A stretch of DNA of 64,000 nt from Methylohalomonas sp964522485 (GCA_964522485.1 CAZFUS010000002.1:1-64000); one strand, 5' to 3'; positions 46,308 through 56,180 are shown, counted from the stretch's first letter. Translations and numbers: made by a program. Notes: generated by a model not told the origin, from the sequence alone.

Positions 46308-46991
46308 ATGATGACATCATTTACCAAGTATCTGATACGTGGAGCGCTGACACTGCTGCCGCTTATTCTGACCATTTATCCGCTTTACTATTTCTTTGTC
46401 TGGACGGACAAGATAGCCAAAAATCTGTTCGCCCCGATCATTCCTGTCTATGAATACATTCCAGGTACCGGCATGGTACTGGGCATTTTGATGCTGTTTC
46501 TGCTTGGCGTGCTGATGTCATCAAAACTCGCCCAGCAGGCTTATACCATTATTGAAGTACCGTTCCGTAATATACCGATGATCAAAAGCGTCTACAGCGC
46601 CCTCAAGGAACTGGCGAACTATCTTGCTCCGGCTGATGAAGACGAGTCGACCGTCAGTAACGTGGTGCTGGTCAAAATACCGGGCCTGGAAGCGGAAATG
46701 CTCGGTTTCGTCATGCGCAGCGATATGGATGACCTGCCCGATGAGATCAACAAACTGAACCGGTCGGTTGTCTACGTACCCATGAGTTACCAGATCGGGG
46801 GGTTTACCCTGTTTTTGCCGAATGAGTGGCTGAAGCCGATCAACATGCCGGTGGATACCGCCATGAAGAACACCCTCACGGGCTGGATTACCCGTGAGGA
46901 AGAACCGGGCTTCCATTTCGGGAAAGCCGGGGATGATGACAAGGACAAACCTGACGATCAGGCGCCGAACCGGCCCAGTGCCTATTCATAG
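46308..46991 (+). CDS. DUF502 membrane protein
   Basis: 227 residues with two membrane helices in the first third (LIRGALTLLPLILTIYPLYYF and GMVLGILMLFLLGVLMSS). PFRNIPMIKSVYSALKELANYL and the later FLPNEWLKPINMPVDTAMK are DUF502 blocks. Function is unknown; it is often found as an isolated membrane gene. It starts two bases after the C26 gene and is in the same operon. Its C-terminus overlaps the convergent ferritin-like gene by 10 bases. Confidence 0.9.
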   Translation: MMTSFTKYLIRGALTLLPLILTIYPLYYFFVWTDKIAKNLFAPIIPVYEYIPGTGMVLGILMLFLLGVLMSSKLAQQAYTIIEVPFRNIPMIKSVYSALKELANYLAPADEDESTVSNVVLVKIPGLEAEMLGFVMRSDMDDLPDEINKLNRSVVYVPMSYQIGGFTLFLPNEWLKPINMPVDTAMKNTLTGWITREEEPGFHFGKAGDDDKDKPDDQAPNRPSAYS

Positions 46992-47539
46992 CCTTCCAGC
47001 AGTCCGGCCATGTCATCGGCATGTTCTTCTTCGACCGCCAGGATCTCTTCCATCATCCGCCGCGTGGTCGGGTCGTTATCGTCCAGGTACTGAATGATCT
47101 CGCGATAGCTGTCGATCGCGATACGCTCGGCCACCAGATTTTCTTCAATCATCTGTTTGAGGCTGTTACCTTCGACATATTCCGAATGACTGCGGGTCAG
47201 CAGTCCTTCAGGTGAAAAATTCGGATTACCGCCCAACTGTGTAATGCGTGCGGCGATCTGATCAGCGTGCTGCTGCTCCTGGTTGGCATGTTCGAGAAAC
47301 TCCTGCGCCACCATTTCGGCATTGAGCCCGTCAGCCATGTAATAGTGATACTTGTAGCGCAGCGTGCAGACGATCTCGGTAGCCAGCGCTTCGTTGAGGA
47401 TATCGACGACAACATCACGATCGGCAGTGTAACCCTCGGTCACGGCACCCCTCTGCATATGCTTACGGGCCTGTTCGCGAATTTTCTTGATGTCGGTTAA
47501 AAACGGTTTGTGACTCTTTTCGGCGGATTTCTTGGACAT
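46982..47539 (-). CDS. Ferritin-like / Dps-related iron protein
   Basis: 185 residues forming a four-helix bundle. EALATEIVCTLRYKYHYYM, EFLEHANQEQQHADQIAAR (EEXXH-like), ENLVAERIAIDSYREIIQYL and EEILAVEEEHADDMAGLL carry the diiron ligands (E in helix 1, ExxH in helix 2, E in helix 3 and ExxH in helix 4) of the ferritin-like family. It probably stores or detoxifies iron and peroxide in the cytosol. The short name bacterioferritin is used for similar proteins, but the haem-ligand Met was not confirmed. Divergent from the aldehyde dehydrogenase gene. Confidence 0.9.
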   Translation of the reverse strand: MSKKSAEKSHKPFLTDIKKIREQARKHMQRGAVTEGYTADRDVVVDILNEALATEIVCTLRYKYHYYMADGLNAEMVAQEFLEHANQEQQHADQIAARITQLGGNPNFSPEGLLTRSHSEYVEGNSLKQMIEENLVAERIAIDSYREIIQYLDDNDPTTRRMMEEILAVEEEHADDMAGLLEGYE

Positions 47540-47677
47540 GTGAATTACCTCGGCATCTAATCCTTAGATAAGTAATAGAGCACCTATAATGATAGGCAAC
47601 GTGCAAATATGGACAGGATTTGAACTCACCCTGATCTGCCAGACTCAGACTATTAAAACCTGCGAAAATTCATAATT

Positions 47678-49042
47678 ATGGACTACATCAGCATCAACCC
47701 TGCTACGGGTGAACGAATTGCATCTTATCCAGTCTGGGATGATGCGAGGCTTGAGCAAACGCTGCAATCTGTCAGCGACAGCGGCCAGCAGTGGCGCGCG
47801 CTGCCATTGCAAGAACGGAGCCGGCTGCTGCAGCAGACAGCACGCCTGCTTGAAGGCGAGACCGAGGATCTGGCGGGCCTCATCACGCGTGAGATGGGCA
47901 AGCCGCTGCGGGAAGCACGCGCTGAAATCAAAAAATGTGCATGGGTATGTGATTTTTATGCTGAACATGCCCCGGCCATGCTCGCCGACGAGCCGATCGA
48001 AAGCGACGCCAGTGCCAGTTATGTCAGCTACCTGCCGCTGGGCACGATACTCGCCGTCATGCCCTGGAATTTTCCGTTCTGGCAGGTGTTCCGTTTTGCC
48101 GCCCCGACCCTGGCCGCCGGCAACACGGCCGTTCTGAAGCACGCCAGATCGGTACCACAATGCGCCCTGGCGATTGAAGATCTGTTCCGGCGGGCCGGAT
48201 TTCCTGATGACATATTTACGACCCTGATGATAGACAGTGATCAGACCGCGCGCGTCATTGGTGATCGGCGCATACAGGGTGTCACCCTGACCGGCAGTGA
48301 ACGGGCGGGTGAATCAGTCGCGGGGCAGGCGGGCCGGCATATCAAGAAGACAGTTCTGGAACTGGGCGGCTCGGATGCCTTTATCGTGCTTGAGGACGCC
48401 GACATTGAACTGGCGGCTGACACCGCTGTGGCATCACGGTATATCAATGGCGGCCAGAGTTGCATCGCCGCCAAGCGTTTCATCGCAGTCCGGGCTGTTG
48501 CCGATGATTTCATCAGCGCATTTCGTGAACGTGCTGCGCGCCTGGTGCAGGGCGATCCCATGGATGAACGCACCGACATCGGCCCCATGGCCCGACAGGA
48601 TCTGCGTGACACTCTGGATCAGCAGGTACAACGCTCGGTGGTCGCGGGTGCCCGGCCGTTACTGGGTTGCAAGCCACGTATCGGCCGCGGCTATTTCTAT
48701 ACCGTTTCCATACTCGGCGACGTCAGCGAATCCATGCCGGCTGCCTGTCAGGAACTGTTCGGCCCCGTGGCTGCGATGTTGACAGCCAGCGATGAAGCCG
48801 AAGCCATGCGCCTCGCCAATGCCAGTCGCTATGGTCTGGCCAGTACTCTCTGCAGCCGTGATACCGCCCGCGCCCAGGCCCTGGCCCGCGACATCGAGGC
48901 CGGCTCGACCTTTATCAACAGCATGGTACGCAGCGATCCGCGCCTGCCGTTTGGTGGTATCAAGCTCTCGGGTTACGGACGCGAACTCGCGCGGCAGGGC
49001 ATACGTGAATTCTGCAATATCAAAACCATCTACACCGCCTGA
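47678..49042 (+). CDS. Aldehyde dehydrogenase, succinate-semialdehyde type
   Basis: 454 residues, the length of the short Sad/YneI-like group of ALDHs. The catalytic Glu is E228 in LELGGSDAFIV and the nucleophile Cys is C262 in GGQSCIAAKRF, 34 residues apart as in the family. PWNFPFWQVFRF and GGIKLSGYGRELAR complete the signature. It oxidises an aldehyde, probably succinate semialdehyde or a related one, to its acid with NAD(P). Lying 366 bases upstream of xoxF on the same strand, it could take the aldehyde that XoxF makes, but this is not shown. Confidence 0.93.
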   Translation: MDYISINPATGERIASYPVWDDARLEQTLQSVSDSGQQWRALPLQERSRLLQQTARLLEGETEDLAGLITREMGKPLREARAEIKKCAWVCDFYAEHAPAMLADEPIESDASASYVSYLPLGTILAVMPWNFPFWQVFRFAAPTLAAGNTAVLKHARSVPQCALAIEDLFRRAGFPDDIFTTLMIDSDQTARVIGDRRIQGVTLTGSERAGESVAGQAGRHIKKTVLELGGSDAFIVLEDADIELAADTAVASRYINGGQSCIAAKRFIAVRAVADDFISAFRERAARLVQGDPMDERTDIGPMARQDLRDTLDQQVQRSVVAGARPLLGCKPRIGRGYFYTVSILGDVSESMPAACQELFGPVAAMLTASDEAEAMRLANASRYGLASTLCSRDTARAQALARDIEAGSTFINSMVRSDPRLPFGGIKLSGYGRELARQGIREFCNIKTIYTA

Positions 49043-49408
49043 GCCACCGCTGAGCGGCTTACGGAGCATTCTGCGGCTAAACCGCTGCCCGACGTGACTG
49101 AATCCACGACACATTCGAAGAACCCGCTTGATATTCTGGCCTGTGCAGCAGGGGCAATACTCCGTTTTTTTCAGGAAAAATTCCCAAGACAAACTAGTCA
49201 ATACCCCTGTTGAAACAGGGCGCTATTGGCACGGTTCCCGGTCCGTTCATGGCGGGCTGACTTCGAAATCATTGCCACAATGCTTCGTAAGAAACGAATG
49301 ATGCTTTCAGTATAACCTGATATTACCGTCCGCCCACTCTCCGTAACATACTGACATGCGTACATTTGTATGCAAACAACAACTCTATCGTTAGGAGGAG
49401 AGTTACAC
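49043..49408. other. Intergenic region upstream of xoxF
   Basis: 366 bases likely to hold the xoxF promoter. A short stem (CCCTGT, four bases, ACAGGG) lies at 49205-49220. GGAGGAG 8 bases before 49409 is the ribosome-binding site. No operator or riboswitch was recognised. No gene. Confidence 0.45.
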
Positions 49409-51319
49409 ATGAACAAGCTAACTGTATCCGGCGTTATTGCCGCCCTGGGGCTGAGTTTCAGCGCAGGGCCGGTAATGGCGAATGCCGAGTTGCAGGAGTT
49501 ACAGGACAACCCGAATTACTGGGCCATGCCTGCGAAGGACTTCTTCAACCAGCGGTATTCCAAACTCGATCAGATCAATGCCAACAACGCGGGTAAAATT
49601 CAGGCTGCCTGGACGTTCTCTACCGGCGTCCTGCGCGGCCATGAAGGCAGCCCGCTGGTATTGCCCGGCTCGGCTACGGGTCTGGATCACGACACGCTGT
49701 TCGTGCATTCCCCGTTTCCGAATAATGTATTTGCGATCAATCTCAACAATCTCGAGATCGTCTGGGAGTATTCCCCCCAGCAGGACTACGACACCGTTGT
49801 CCCGGTGATGTGCTGTGACACGGTCAACCGTGGTCTCGCTTATGGTGACGGCAAGATCTTCCTGCAGCAGGCCGACACCACACTGGTGGCTATTGATGCC
49901 AAGAACGGTGAGGAAGTCTGGTCGGTGAAGAACGGCGATCCGAGCAAGGGCGAGACTAACACCAACGCCCCGCATGTGTTCGGTGACAAGGTACTGACCG
50001 GTATTTCCGGTGGGGAGTTCGGCGTGCGCGGCTTCGTCGTCGCCTACAACATCGATGACGGATCGCAGGCCTGGAAGGCTTACAGCACCGGTCCCGACGA
50101 CGAAATGCTGGTCGATCCCCAGAAGACCACGCATCTGGGCCAACCCATTGGCAAGGATTCGTCCCTGAAGTCGTGGTGTGCCGGCGACAGCGACGAAAAC
50201 TGGAGCTGGAACAAGGGCGGTGAATGTGCCGAAACCAGCGATCAGTGGAAGACCGGTGGCGGTACTACCTGGGGCTGGTATTCCTACGATCCGGAATTGA
50301 ACCTGGTCTATTACGGTACCGGCAATCCCAGCACCTGGAACCCGGTCGTGCGTCCCGGTGACAACAAGTGGTCCATGACCCTCATGGCCCGCGATCTGGA
50401 CACCGGTATGGCCGAGTGGTTCTACCAGATGACCCCGCATGACGAGTGGGATTATGACGGCGTCAACGAGAACATCCTGGCCGACATCAAGGTCAAGGGT
50501 AAGGAGCGCAAGGTTCTGGTCCACTTCGATCGTAACGGCTTCGGCTACACCCTGGATCGCGAGACGGGTGAACTGCTGGTGGCCGAGAAGTACGACCCGG
50601 CCGTCAACTGGGCAACCCATGTGGACATGAAGACCGGCCGTCCGAATGTGGTCAAGCGTTACAGCACGCGGCAGCAGGGCGAGGACGTCAACACCGAGAA
50701 AGTCTGCCCGGCCGCGCTGGGTACCAAGGACCAGCAGCCCGCTTCCTATTCACCGAAAACCGGTCTGTTCTACGTCCCGACCAATCATGTCTGCATGAAC
50801 TACGAGCCGGTCAGCTATGACGCTGGCGGCAGCGAGTACACGGCGGGTCAACCGTACGTGAATGCCATTCTGACCATGTTCCCGGCTGGCGCTGCGGAAC
50901 CGGACAAGGCCACTGGCGATAACAACCTGGGCAACTTCATCGCCTGGGATGCCGGTAAGGGCAAGATCGAGTGGTCAATTCCGGAACAGTTCTCCGTCTG
51001 GAGCGGCGCACTGTCCACGGCCGGCAATGTCGTGTTCTATGGCACGCTTGACGGCTATTTCAAGGCAGTGAATGCCGACAGCGGCAAGCTGCTTTGGAAG
51101 TTCAAGACCCCGTCCGGCATCATCGGCAACAGCACGACCTGGAAGCATGACGACAAACAGTATGTCGGAATCCTGTCGGGTCTCGGTGGCTGGGCCGGTA
51201 TCGGCTTTGCCGCGGGTCTGGAGAAGGACACCGACGGTCTGGGTGCAGTCGGCGCCTACAAGGGTCTCGACAAATACACCCGCCTGGGTGGCACGCTGAA
51301 CGTATTCAGCCTGCCGTAA
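49409..51319 (+). CDS. xoxF: XoxF-type lanthanide-dependent methanol/alcohol dehydrogenase (PQQ quinoprotein)
   Basis: 636 residues from the ATG at 49409, with a signal peptide ending at VMANA. The PQQ beta-propeller is complete: vicinal Cys in VMCCDTVNRG, repeated W-motif blades and FDRNGFGYTLDRETGELL. Lanthanide ligands are visible: E203 (GGEFGVRG), N306 (GTGNPSTWNP), catalytic D348 and the extra D350 (DEWDYDG) that marks XoxF rather than calcium-type MxaF. Sequence phrases such as CPAALGTKDQQPA fit the XoxF5 clade. An insertion of about 20 residues with Cys at 257 and 273 precedes DQWKTGGGTTW. No xoxG, xoxJ or pqq gene is in the window. A strong terminator follows. Confidence 0.96.
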   Translation: MNKLTVSGVIAALGLSFSAGPVMANAELQELQDNPNYWAMPAKDFFNQRYSKLDQINANNAGKIQAAWTFSTGVLRGHEGSPLVLPGSATGLDHDTLFVHSPFPNNVFAINLNNLEIVWEYSPQQDYDTVVPVMCCDTVNRGLAYGDGKIFLQQADTTLVAIDAKNGEEVWSVKNGDPSKGETNTNAPHVFGDKVLTGISGGEFGVRGFVVAYNIDDGSQAWKAYSTGPDDEMLVDPQKTTHLGQPIGKDSSLKSWCAGDSDENWSWNKGGECAETSDQWKTGGGTTWGWYSYDPELNLVYYGTGNPSTWNPVVRPGDNKWSMTLMARDLDTGMAEWFYQMTPHDEWDYDGVNENILADIKVKGKERKVLVHFDRNGFGYTLDRETGELLVAEKYDPAVNWATHVDMKTGRPNVVKRYSTRQQGEDVNTEKVCPAALGTKDQQPASYSPKTGLFYVPTNHVCMNYEPVSYDAGGSEYTAGQPYVNAILTMFPAGAAEPDKATGDNNLGNFIAWDAGKGKIEWSIPEQFSVWSGALSTAGNVVFYGTLDGYFKAVNADSGKLLWKFKTPSGIIGNSTTWKHDDKQYVGILSGLGGWAGIGFAAGLEKDTDGLGAVGAYKGLDKYTRLGGTLNVFSLP

Positions 51320-51355
51320 GTCCCCTTCCTCCTCCTCTATAAAAAAGGGGAATCC

Positions 51356-51386
51356 AAGCGGCCTGCTTCGGCGGGCCGCTTTTTTA
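51356..51386 (+). terminator. Strong Rho-independent terminator after xoxF
   Basis: AAGCGGCC, ten-base loop region, GGCCGCTT, then TTTTTT at 51380-51386. The GC-rich stem followed by a clean T-run about 40 bases after the stop codon is a textbook intrinsic terminator. Confidence 0.92.
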
Positions 51387-51580
51387 TTGAATACAACCAC
51401 CTGCAGCAAAGATCCGATGCCGAAATGTCACAACCTGTGACGCATGTCTCCACACCCGTCCGGCCGCATTTGCAGAAAATCGTGCCGCAAGTCATCTAAA
51501 GAAATAGCTTTTAGATCTTTTTAGAATAGCAGGCTCTGCAGATATTCTTGCCAGCCTCTATCCTTCTACCGGATGAATAC

Positions 51581-53347
51581 ATGACAACGTCAGCCTGGGT
51601 GGCGATAGCTGTTGTTATCGGTTGCCTTGTGTTACTGGTTCGCGGCCGCCAAGCACCCGAACATATTATGCTTGCCGGAGTGGTGGCATTGCTGGCAATC
51701 GGTGTGCTGACACCGTCGCAGGCGCTGGCCGGCTTTTCCAACGCGGGCATGATAACCGTCGCCGCCATGTTCGTGATCGCGGCGGGATTACGGGAAACCG
51801 GCGCCATCGGTTTGATCGTGCGTTATCTGTTCGGCCAGACCAATCATGTACGCCATGCCCAGCTCAGGGTCATGCTGCCGACGCTGGGTCTGAGCGCCTT
51901 TCTCAATAACACGCCGGTGGTAGCCACGTTTATCCCCGCCGTCACGACGTGGGCGCGGCGTCATTCCATCGCGACCTCGAAACTGCTCATACCGCTCAGC
52001 TATGCCGCTATCCTGGGCGGCAGCTGTACGCTCATCGGTACCAGCACCAACCTGGTCATTAATGGCTTGTGGTTGAGCCAGGGCGGACCCGGTCTGGGCA
52101 TGTTCGAACTGGCCTGGGTCGGCATTCCAATAGCCGTCACCGGAATTGTTTACATGCTGGCAGTCGGACCCTGGCTGCTGCCGGAACACAAGAGCGACAA
52201 GGGGCTATTCGACAACCCGCGTGAATACACGGTGGAGATGATTGTCGATCCCGACGGACCCCTGGTCGACCAGACAATTATGGAAGCCGGCCTGCGTCAC
52301 CTGGGCAAACTGTTTCTGGTGGAGATCAACCGCGAAGGCAGGGTCGTGCCGGCCGTCAACTCCGAGGAACGCCTGCGGCCGAATGATCGGCTTGTATTCG
52401 CCGGCGATGTCAACGCCATCGTCGAATTACAGAAGATCCGCGGCCTGCTGCCGGTATTATCCCAGGACCGTTCACTGGAAAAGCAGGTACCGGAACGCAA
52501 GCTGGTCGAGGTCGTGGTCTCGCCGCGCTGTCCGCTGTTGAATCAGACCCTGCGTCAGAGCCGTTTTCATACTTTTTACGGCGCCACGGTGATTGCCGTG
52601 GGGCGCGGCGGCAAACGCGTTGCCGGCGGCCTCGGCGAGGTCGTGTTGCATGCTGCCGATACACTGTTGCTGGAAGCACGGCCGGTCTGGGTACAGCGTC
52701 ACAAGTATTCACCCGACTTTCTGCTGGTCAGCTCGGTCGATAATTCCGAAATGCCGCGTCATGAACGGGCTGTTTATGCCTGGCTGATACTGGCCGGTGT
52801 GGTGATATCGGTGACTACCGGCCTCTTCGACATGCTTACCGCGTCCCTGGTCGGCGCGGGTCTGATGGTGGCCAGCCGCTGCGTCAGCGGCAACGTGGCG
52901 CGCCGAAGCATTGATACCCAGGTATTGTTAATCATCGCCGCCTCTTTCGCGCTGGGTAAGGCACTGCAAGTCACCGGCGCAGCAGACTTCATAGCCCAGC
53001 ACCTGTTGACGTTACCGGGTGATCAGCCGTGGCTGGTATTGCTGCTGAGTTATCTTTTCACCTCGCTGCTGTCGGCAGTAATCACCAACAACGCGGCAGC
53101 AGTAATAATGTTCCCTATTGTTGTTGCCACCGCCGGGACGCTGGATGTAAGCACCGTGCCATTCATTATCACGATTATGCTGGCGGCCTCCGCCAGCTTT
53201 GCCACACCCATAGGCTATCAGACCAACCTCATGGTCATGGGGCCGGGCAATTATCGTTTTTCAGACTTCATCCGCATCGGTCTGCCGCTGAATTTCCTGC
53301 TGGCATTCGTATCGGTACTGGTCATCCCGCTGGTGTGGCCGTTCTGA
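51581..53347 (+). CDS. SLC13/DASS anion transporter with two TrkA_C domains
   Basis: About 588 residues from the ATG at 51581 (GGATGA nearby); an in-frame TTG at 51548 is less likely. The N-terminal membrane half has the DASS/CitT-type SNAP motif region (SAFLNNTPVVATFIP) and GGSCTLIGTSTNLVI. Two TrkA_C (RCK_C) domains are inserted at about 205-285 and 300-375, then a second membrane half with ITNNAAAVIMFPI. This layout is typical of SLC13-type sulfate or dicarboxylate permeases. The substrate is not defined. It is monocistronic downstream of the xoxF terminator. Confidence 0.9.
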   Translation: MTTSAWVAIAVVIGCLVLLVRGRQAPEHIMLAGVVALLAIGVLTPSQALAGFSNAGMITVAAMFVIAAGLRETGAIGLIVRYLFGQTNHVRHAQLRVMLPTLGLSAFLNNTPVVATFIPAVTTWARRHSIATSKLLIPLSYAAILGGSCTLIGTSTNLVINGLWLSQGGPGLGMFELAWVGIPIAVTGIVYMLAVGPWLLPEHKSDKGLFDNPREYTVEMIVDPDGPLVDQTIMEAGLRHLGKLFLVEINREGRVVPAVNSEERLRPNDRLVFAGDVNAIVELQKIRGLLPVLSQDRSLEKQVPERKLVEVVVSPRCPLLNQTLRQSRFHTFYGATVIAVGRGGKRVAGGLGEVVLHAADTLLLEARPVWVQRHKYSPDFLLVSSVDNSEMPRHERAVYAWLILAGVVISVTTGLFDMLTASLVGAGLMVASRCVSGNVARRSIDTQVLLIIAASFALGKALQVTGAADFIAQHLLTLPGDQPWLVLLLSYLFTSLLSAVITNNAAAVIMFPIVVATAGTLDVSTVPFIITIMLAASASFATPIGYQTNLMVMGPGNYRFSDFIRIGLPLNFLLAFVSVLVIPLVWPF

Positions 53348-53559
53348 TGGACCGGCCGGAAGTTGCATCTCTTAAATAGATAGATACAAAATCCGACCGG
53401 ATGATGTGAAAGCAGCTGTCTCTACGCAAGCCTGTAAATACTTTCCCCGCCGCAAAGCTGATGTGTTCGCTTTCCCCCGATCAGCATCCTGCCTCTGTTG
53501 TTTCCCTGCCCGTGTAGTACTATCGACTTACGCTCGTTCATTCAGGATAATGCATTACC

Positions 53560-54261
53560 ATGCGTAACGCTCTCGTCATACGTCACGTGTCATTCGAGGA
53601 TCTAGGCACACTGGCCGGATGTTTAAATGATCATGGTTTTAATTACAGCTACATTGATGCAGGCCGCGAGCCGCTACCATTAGCGCAGATGAGCACGGCT
53701 GATCTGCTGATCATTCTCGGCGGACCGATCAGTGCCAACGACGAAAACATTTATCCTTTTCTGACGCAACTGCGCCAAACAGCAGCCAGGCGCATTGAAC
53801 ACCAGCAGCCGACACTGGGCGTGTGTCTGGGCGCACAGATAATGGCACGCGCGTGTAATGCAGCAGTTTCCGCCAATCCGCAGAAAGAAATCGGCTGGTC
53901 ATCCATCGAACTCACTGTTGCCGGCCGGAAAAGCTGTCTGCGGCATTTGCAGGACACACCGGTTCTGCACTGGCATGGTGAAACTTTTGCGATACCGGAA
54001 CCAGCGGTACATCTGGCACAAACCGTCATCTGTAGGAATCAGGCGTTCCAGATCGGTCACAACATACTTGGCCTCCAATTCCATCCGGAAGCCGCTGCCA
54101 GCAGTCTGGAAAGCTGGTACATCGGTCATACGCTGGAACTGACCCAGGCGGACATTGATATAAACGAGCTGCGTGCACAAAGTCAGCACCGGACAGCACA
54201 GCTTGAAGAGGCAGCCAATGCCTGTTTCAGGGAATGGTTACAACAATTGCAGCTTCAGTAA
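53560..54261 (+). CDS. Class I glutamine amidotransferase-like protein
   Basis: 233 residues. It carries the nucleophile elbow GVCLGAQIMARA and LQFHPEA with the catalytic His, plus LIILGGPISANDE near the N-terminus, as in stand-alone GMP-synthase-like GATase proteins (YfeJ/GuaA1 style). No synthase domain or nearby partner is encoded, so it is probably a hydrolase or an orphan GATase. Target unknown. Confidence 0.88.
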   Translation: MRNALVIRHVSFEDLGTLAGCLNDHGFNYSYIDAGREPLPLAQMSTADLLIILGGPISANDENIYPFLTQLRQTAARRIEHQQPTLGVCLGAQIMARACNAAVSANPQKEIGWSSIELTVAGRKSCLRHLQDTPVLHWHGETFAIPEPAVHLAQTVICRNQAFQIGHNILGLQFHPEAAASSLESWYIGHTLELTQADIDINELRAQSQHRTAQLEEAANACFREWLQQLQLQ

Positions 54262-54594
54262 GTGACTGGCCACGTGTATTTAAACCGTCCTGTTACAGTG
54301 AACTTTCTTATGGTGTACACCAGTATCGTCATTACGGTATACATGCCTATGTCCAGATGTTAACAGGCAGACATCAACGGGATTGTTTCAGGATTTATAC
54401 CCGCAGTCATGCACGAGTGAAGATCAATCAACATCGGGTTTGATATCATCGGCATATCAAAGATATGAACATTTACCGAGCATAATGACCATCAGTCCGC
54501 CCTGCGTCATTACGGATGCTATTTCATTAAGTATTACGTGCAGAATTATTAACTTGTTGAATCAATGTAAATCAAACATGGGAGAGATATTGTT
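54262..54594. other. Intergenic region, no gene seen
   Basis: 333 bases between the GATase gene and the interrupted DUF481 gene. AT-rich in the right part, with a GGGAGAG that serves as ribosome-binding site for the TTG start at 54595. No other element was recognised. Confidence 0.4.
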
Positions 54595-55668
54595 TTGCCT
54601 ATCTTTCGAGTTCCTGCTGCATCCCTGTTAATCATCCTGTTTTTCTCCTTCCCCACCCTCGCCGACGAAGTCTACATGGACGACGGCAGCCATCTGAAAG
54701 GCACCATCTAAAAGATGACTGACAATACCCTTACCATGAAAACAGCATTCGCCGGCAAGGTCGAGATCAACATCAAGCAGGTCAAGAAGCTTACTACCAA
54801 AAACAGGTACTACATACAATTGTCCAATGGTAAGGAGGCCACGGGCCGGCTTTCCTTATCGGAAAACGGTCAGCAGCAGTTGACCGATACCGATTCAGGC
54901 ACGATCGCGCTGGATCAAACCCGGATCATCAGCATGTGGACACTGGATGAAAAGCAACCGGTCGACGAGCAAATCGAGTATCTGCGAGGACGCCATGCGC
55001 AACTCAATGATCCATGGCGCGGCAATATCGCCTTGGGTATGCAGGGCGCGCATGGCAACACCGAACGTTTCGGCGTACAGGGCCGTGGCGAACTCTATCG
55101 CGAGACCAAGCTCAATCGGCTCTCGTTATACCTGGAAGGTACCTACCAGGAGGACAGCGGTGACGAGACGGCCAACCAAACGCTCGCCGGTATCCTGTTG
55201 GAACACGACTTTACCGATCGCTGGTTTTCTTTCGCTGGCGCCGATTTCGAAAGGGATGAATTTGAAAACCTCGATCTGCGTGTCATCGCCACGACAGGTG
55301 TGGGCTATTTCTTCGTTCGCAGACCTTATCTCGACTTCAAGGGGCGGGCCGGTGCTGGCTACCAGTACGAAAACTTCAGCGACGGTACAACACAAGAGGA
55401 GCCACTGGGCGAGCTGGGCTATGACCTGCGTTATGATGCCAACAGCTGGTTGCGCCTGCTGCATGATCTGACCTTCTACCCGGCTTTTACCGACCTGACC
55501 GAGGATTTCCGCGTGGTCACCAATCTTGGCGTCGAGATGCCGCTGGGTAACAGCAGGGCCTGGAAGCTGCGCGCCAATGTGCGTAATCAGTATGACAATC
55601 AGCCGGAGGCGGATGTCGAGAACCTCGATACCACCTATCAGCTCAACCTGCTCTATGACTGGAAGTAA
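54595..55668 (+). pseudogene. DUF481 outer-membrane protein gene with in-frame TAA after the signal peptide
   Basis: A TTG start at 54595 (GGGAGAG eight bases upstream) begins a good signal peptide (ASLLIILFFSFPTLADE) and the DUF481 start DEVYMDDGSHLKGTI. A TAA at 54709-54711 then stops it, directly before KMTDNTLTMKTAFAGKVEI, which is the expected continuation in the same frame. The rest to 55668 is an intact DUF481 barrel of about 315 residues (GRGELYRETKLNRLSLYLEGTYQED, later a C-terminal LNLLYDWK). Translation could restart at the ATG at 54715 but without a signal peptide. Either a pseudogene, readthrough, or a base error. Confidence 0.8.
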
Positions 55669-55673
55669 ACACC

Positions 55674-56180
55674 GTGCTTTCCCATACTGCGGATATGCCA
55701 CCGCGCTACAGTGACCGGCCCTTTCCGCCCTATCGCTATCTGCCGGGGGAAAATCCGCATCCGACCCGGGACCCGGCCGGGCATTCCTATACGTCTGAAC
55801 CCGTCCGGATCGACCGCTTCTCCCCGGATGACTGGTTCGAATGTGAAGAATATCTGTATGCCATCGATCTGCTGAATCATGGCTACTGGTGGGAGGCGCA
55901 TGAGTCGCTGGAGGCGATCTGGCTCGCCGCGGGACAACGCGATACCCGGGTCGGACGTTTCGTACAGGGTCTACTGCAGATCGGTGTCGGTGCCATGAAA
56001 AGCTATCAGGGACAGGATTCTGGCGCGCAGCGACTCTGGCAGGCGGGTCTGGAAAAAATCAATATCAGCGACCCACTGTATCTCGGACTGGATACGCGTA
56101 ACTTGCAACAAAACGTGCATGAACTGCTGAATGGACAACGCAAGCAACTGCCGCCTCTAAAGTTGCATATCAAACAATAG
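55674..56180 (+). CDS. DUF309 protein
   Basis: 168 residues from a GTG at 55674; an in-frame ATG at 55695 is an alternative. The central NHGYWWEAHESLEAIWLAAG and later FVQGLLQIGVGAMKSYQG are the DUF309 family core. The family is a small helical protein of unknown function; the HE pair (AHESLE) may bind metal. It lies five bases after the DUF481 gene and ends 14 bases before the convergent ileS, so the two plus-strand genes form one transcript. Confidence 0.88.
   Translation: MLSHTADMPPRYSDRPFPPYRYLPGENPHPTRDPAGHSYTSEPVRIDRFSPDDWFECEEYLYAIDLLNHGYWWEAHESLEAIWLAAGQRDTRVGRFVQGLLQIGVGAMKSYQGQDSGAQRLWQAGLEKINISDPLYLGLDTRNLQQNVHELLNGQRKQLPPLKLHIKQ

Noticed and set aside
49499..50620. Long minus-strand open frame opposite xoxF
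   Set aside because: Shadow of the strongly biased xoxF codons; no protein-family features.
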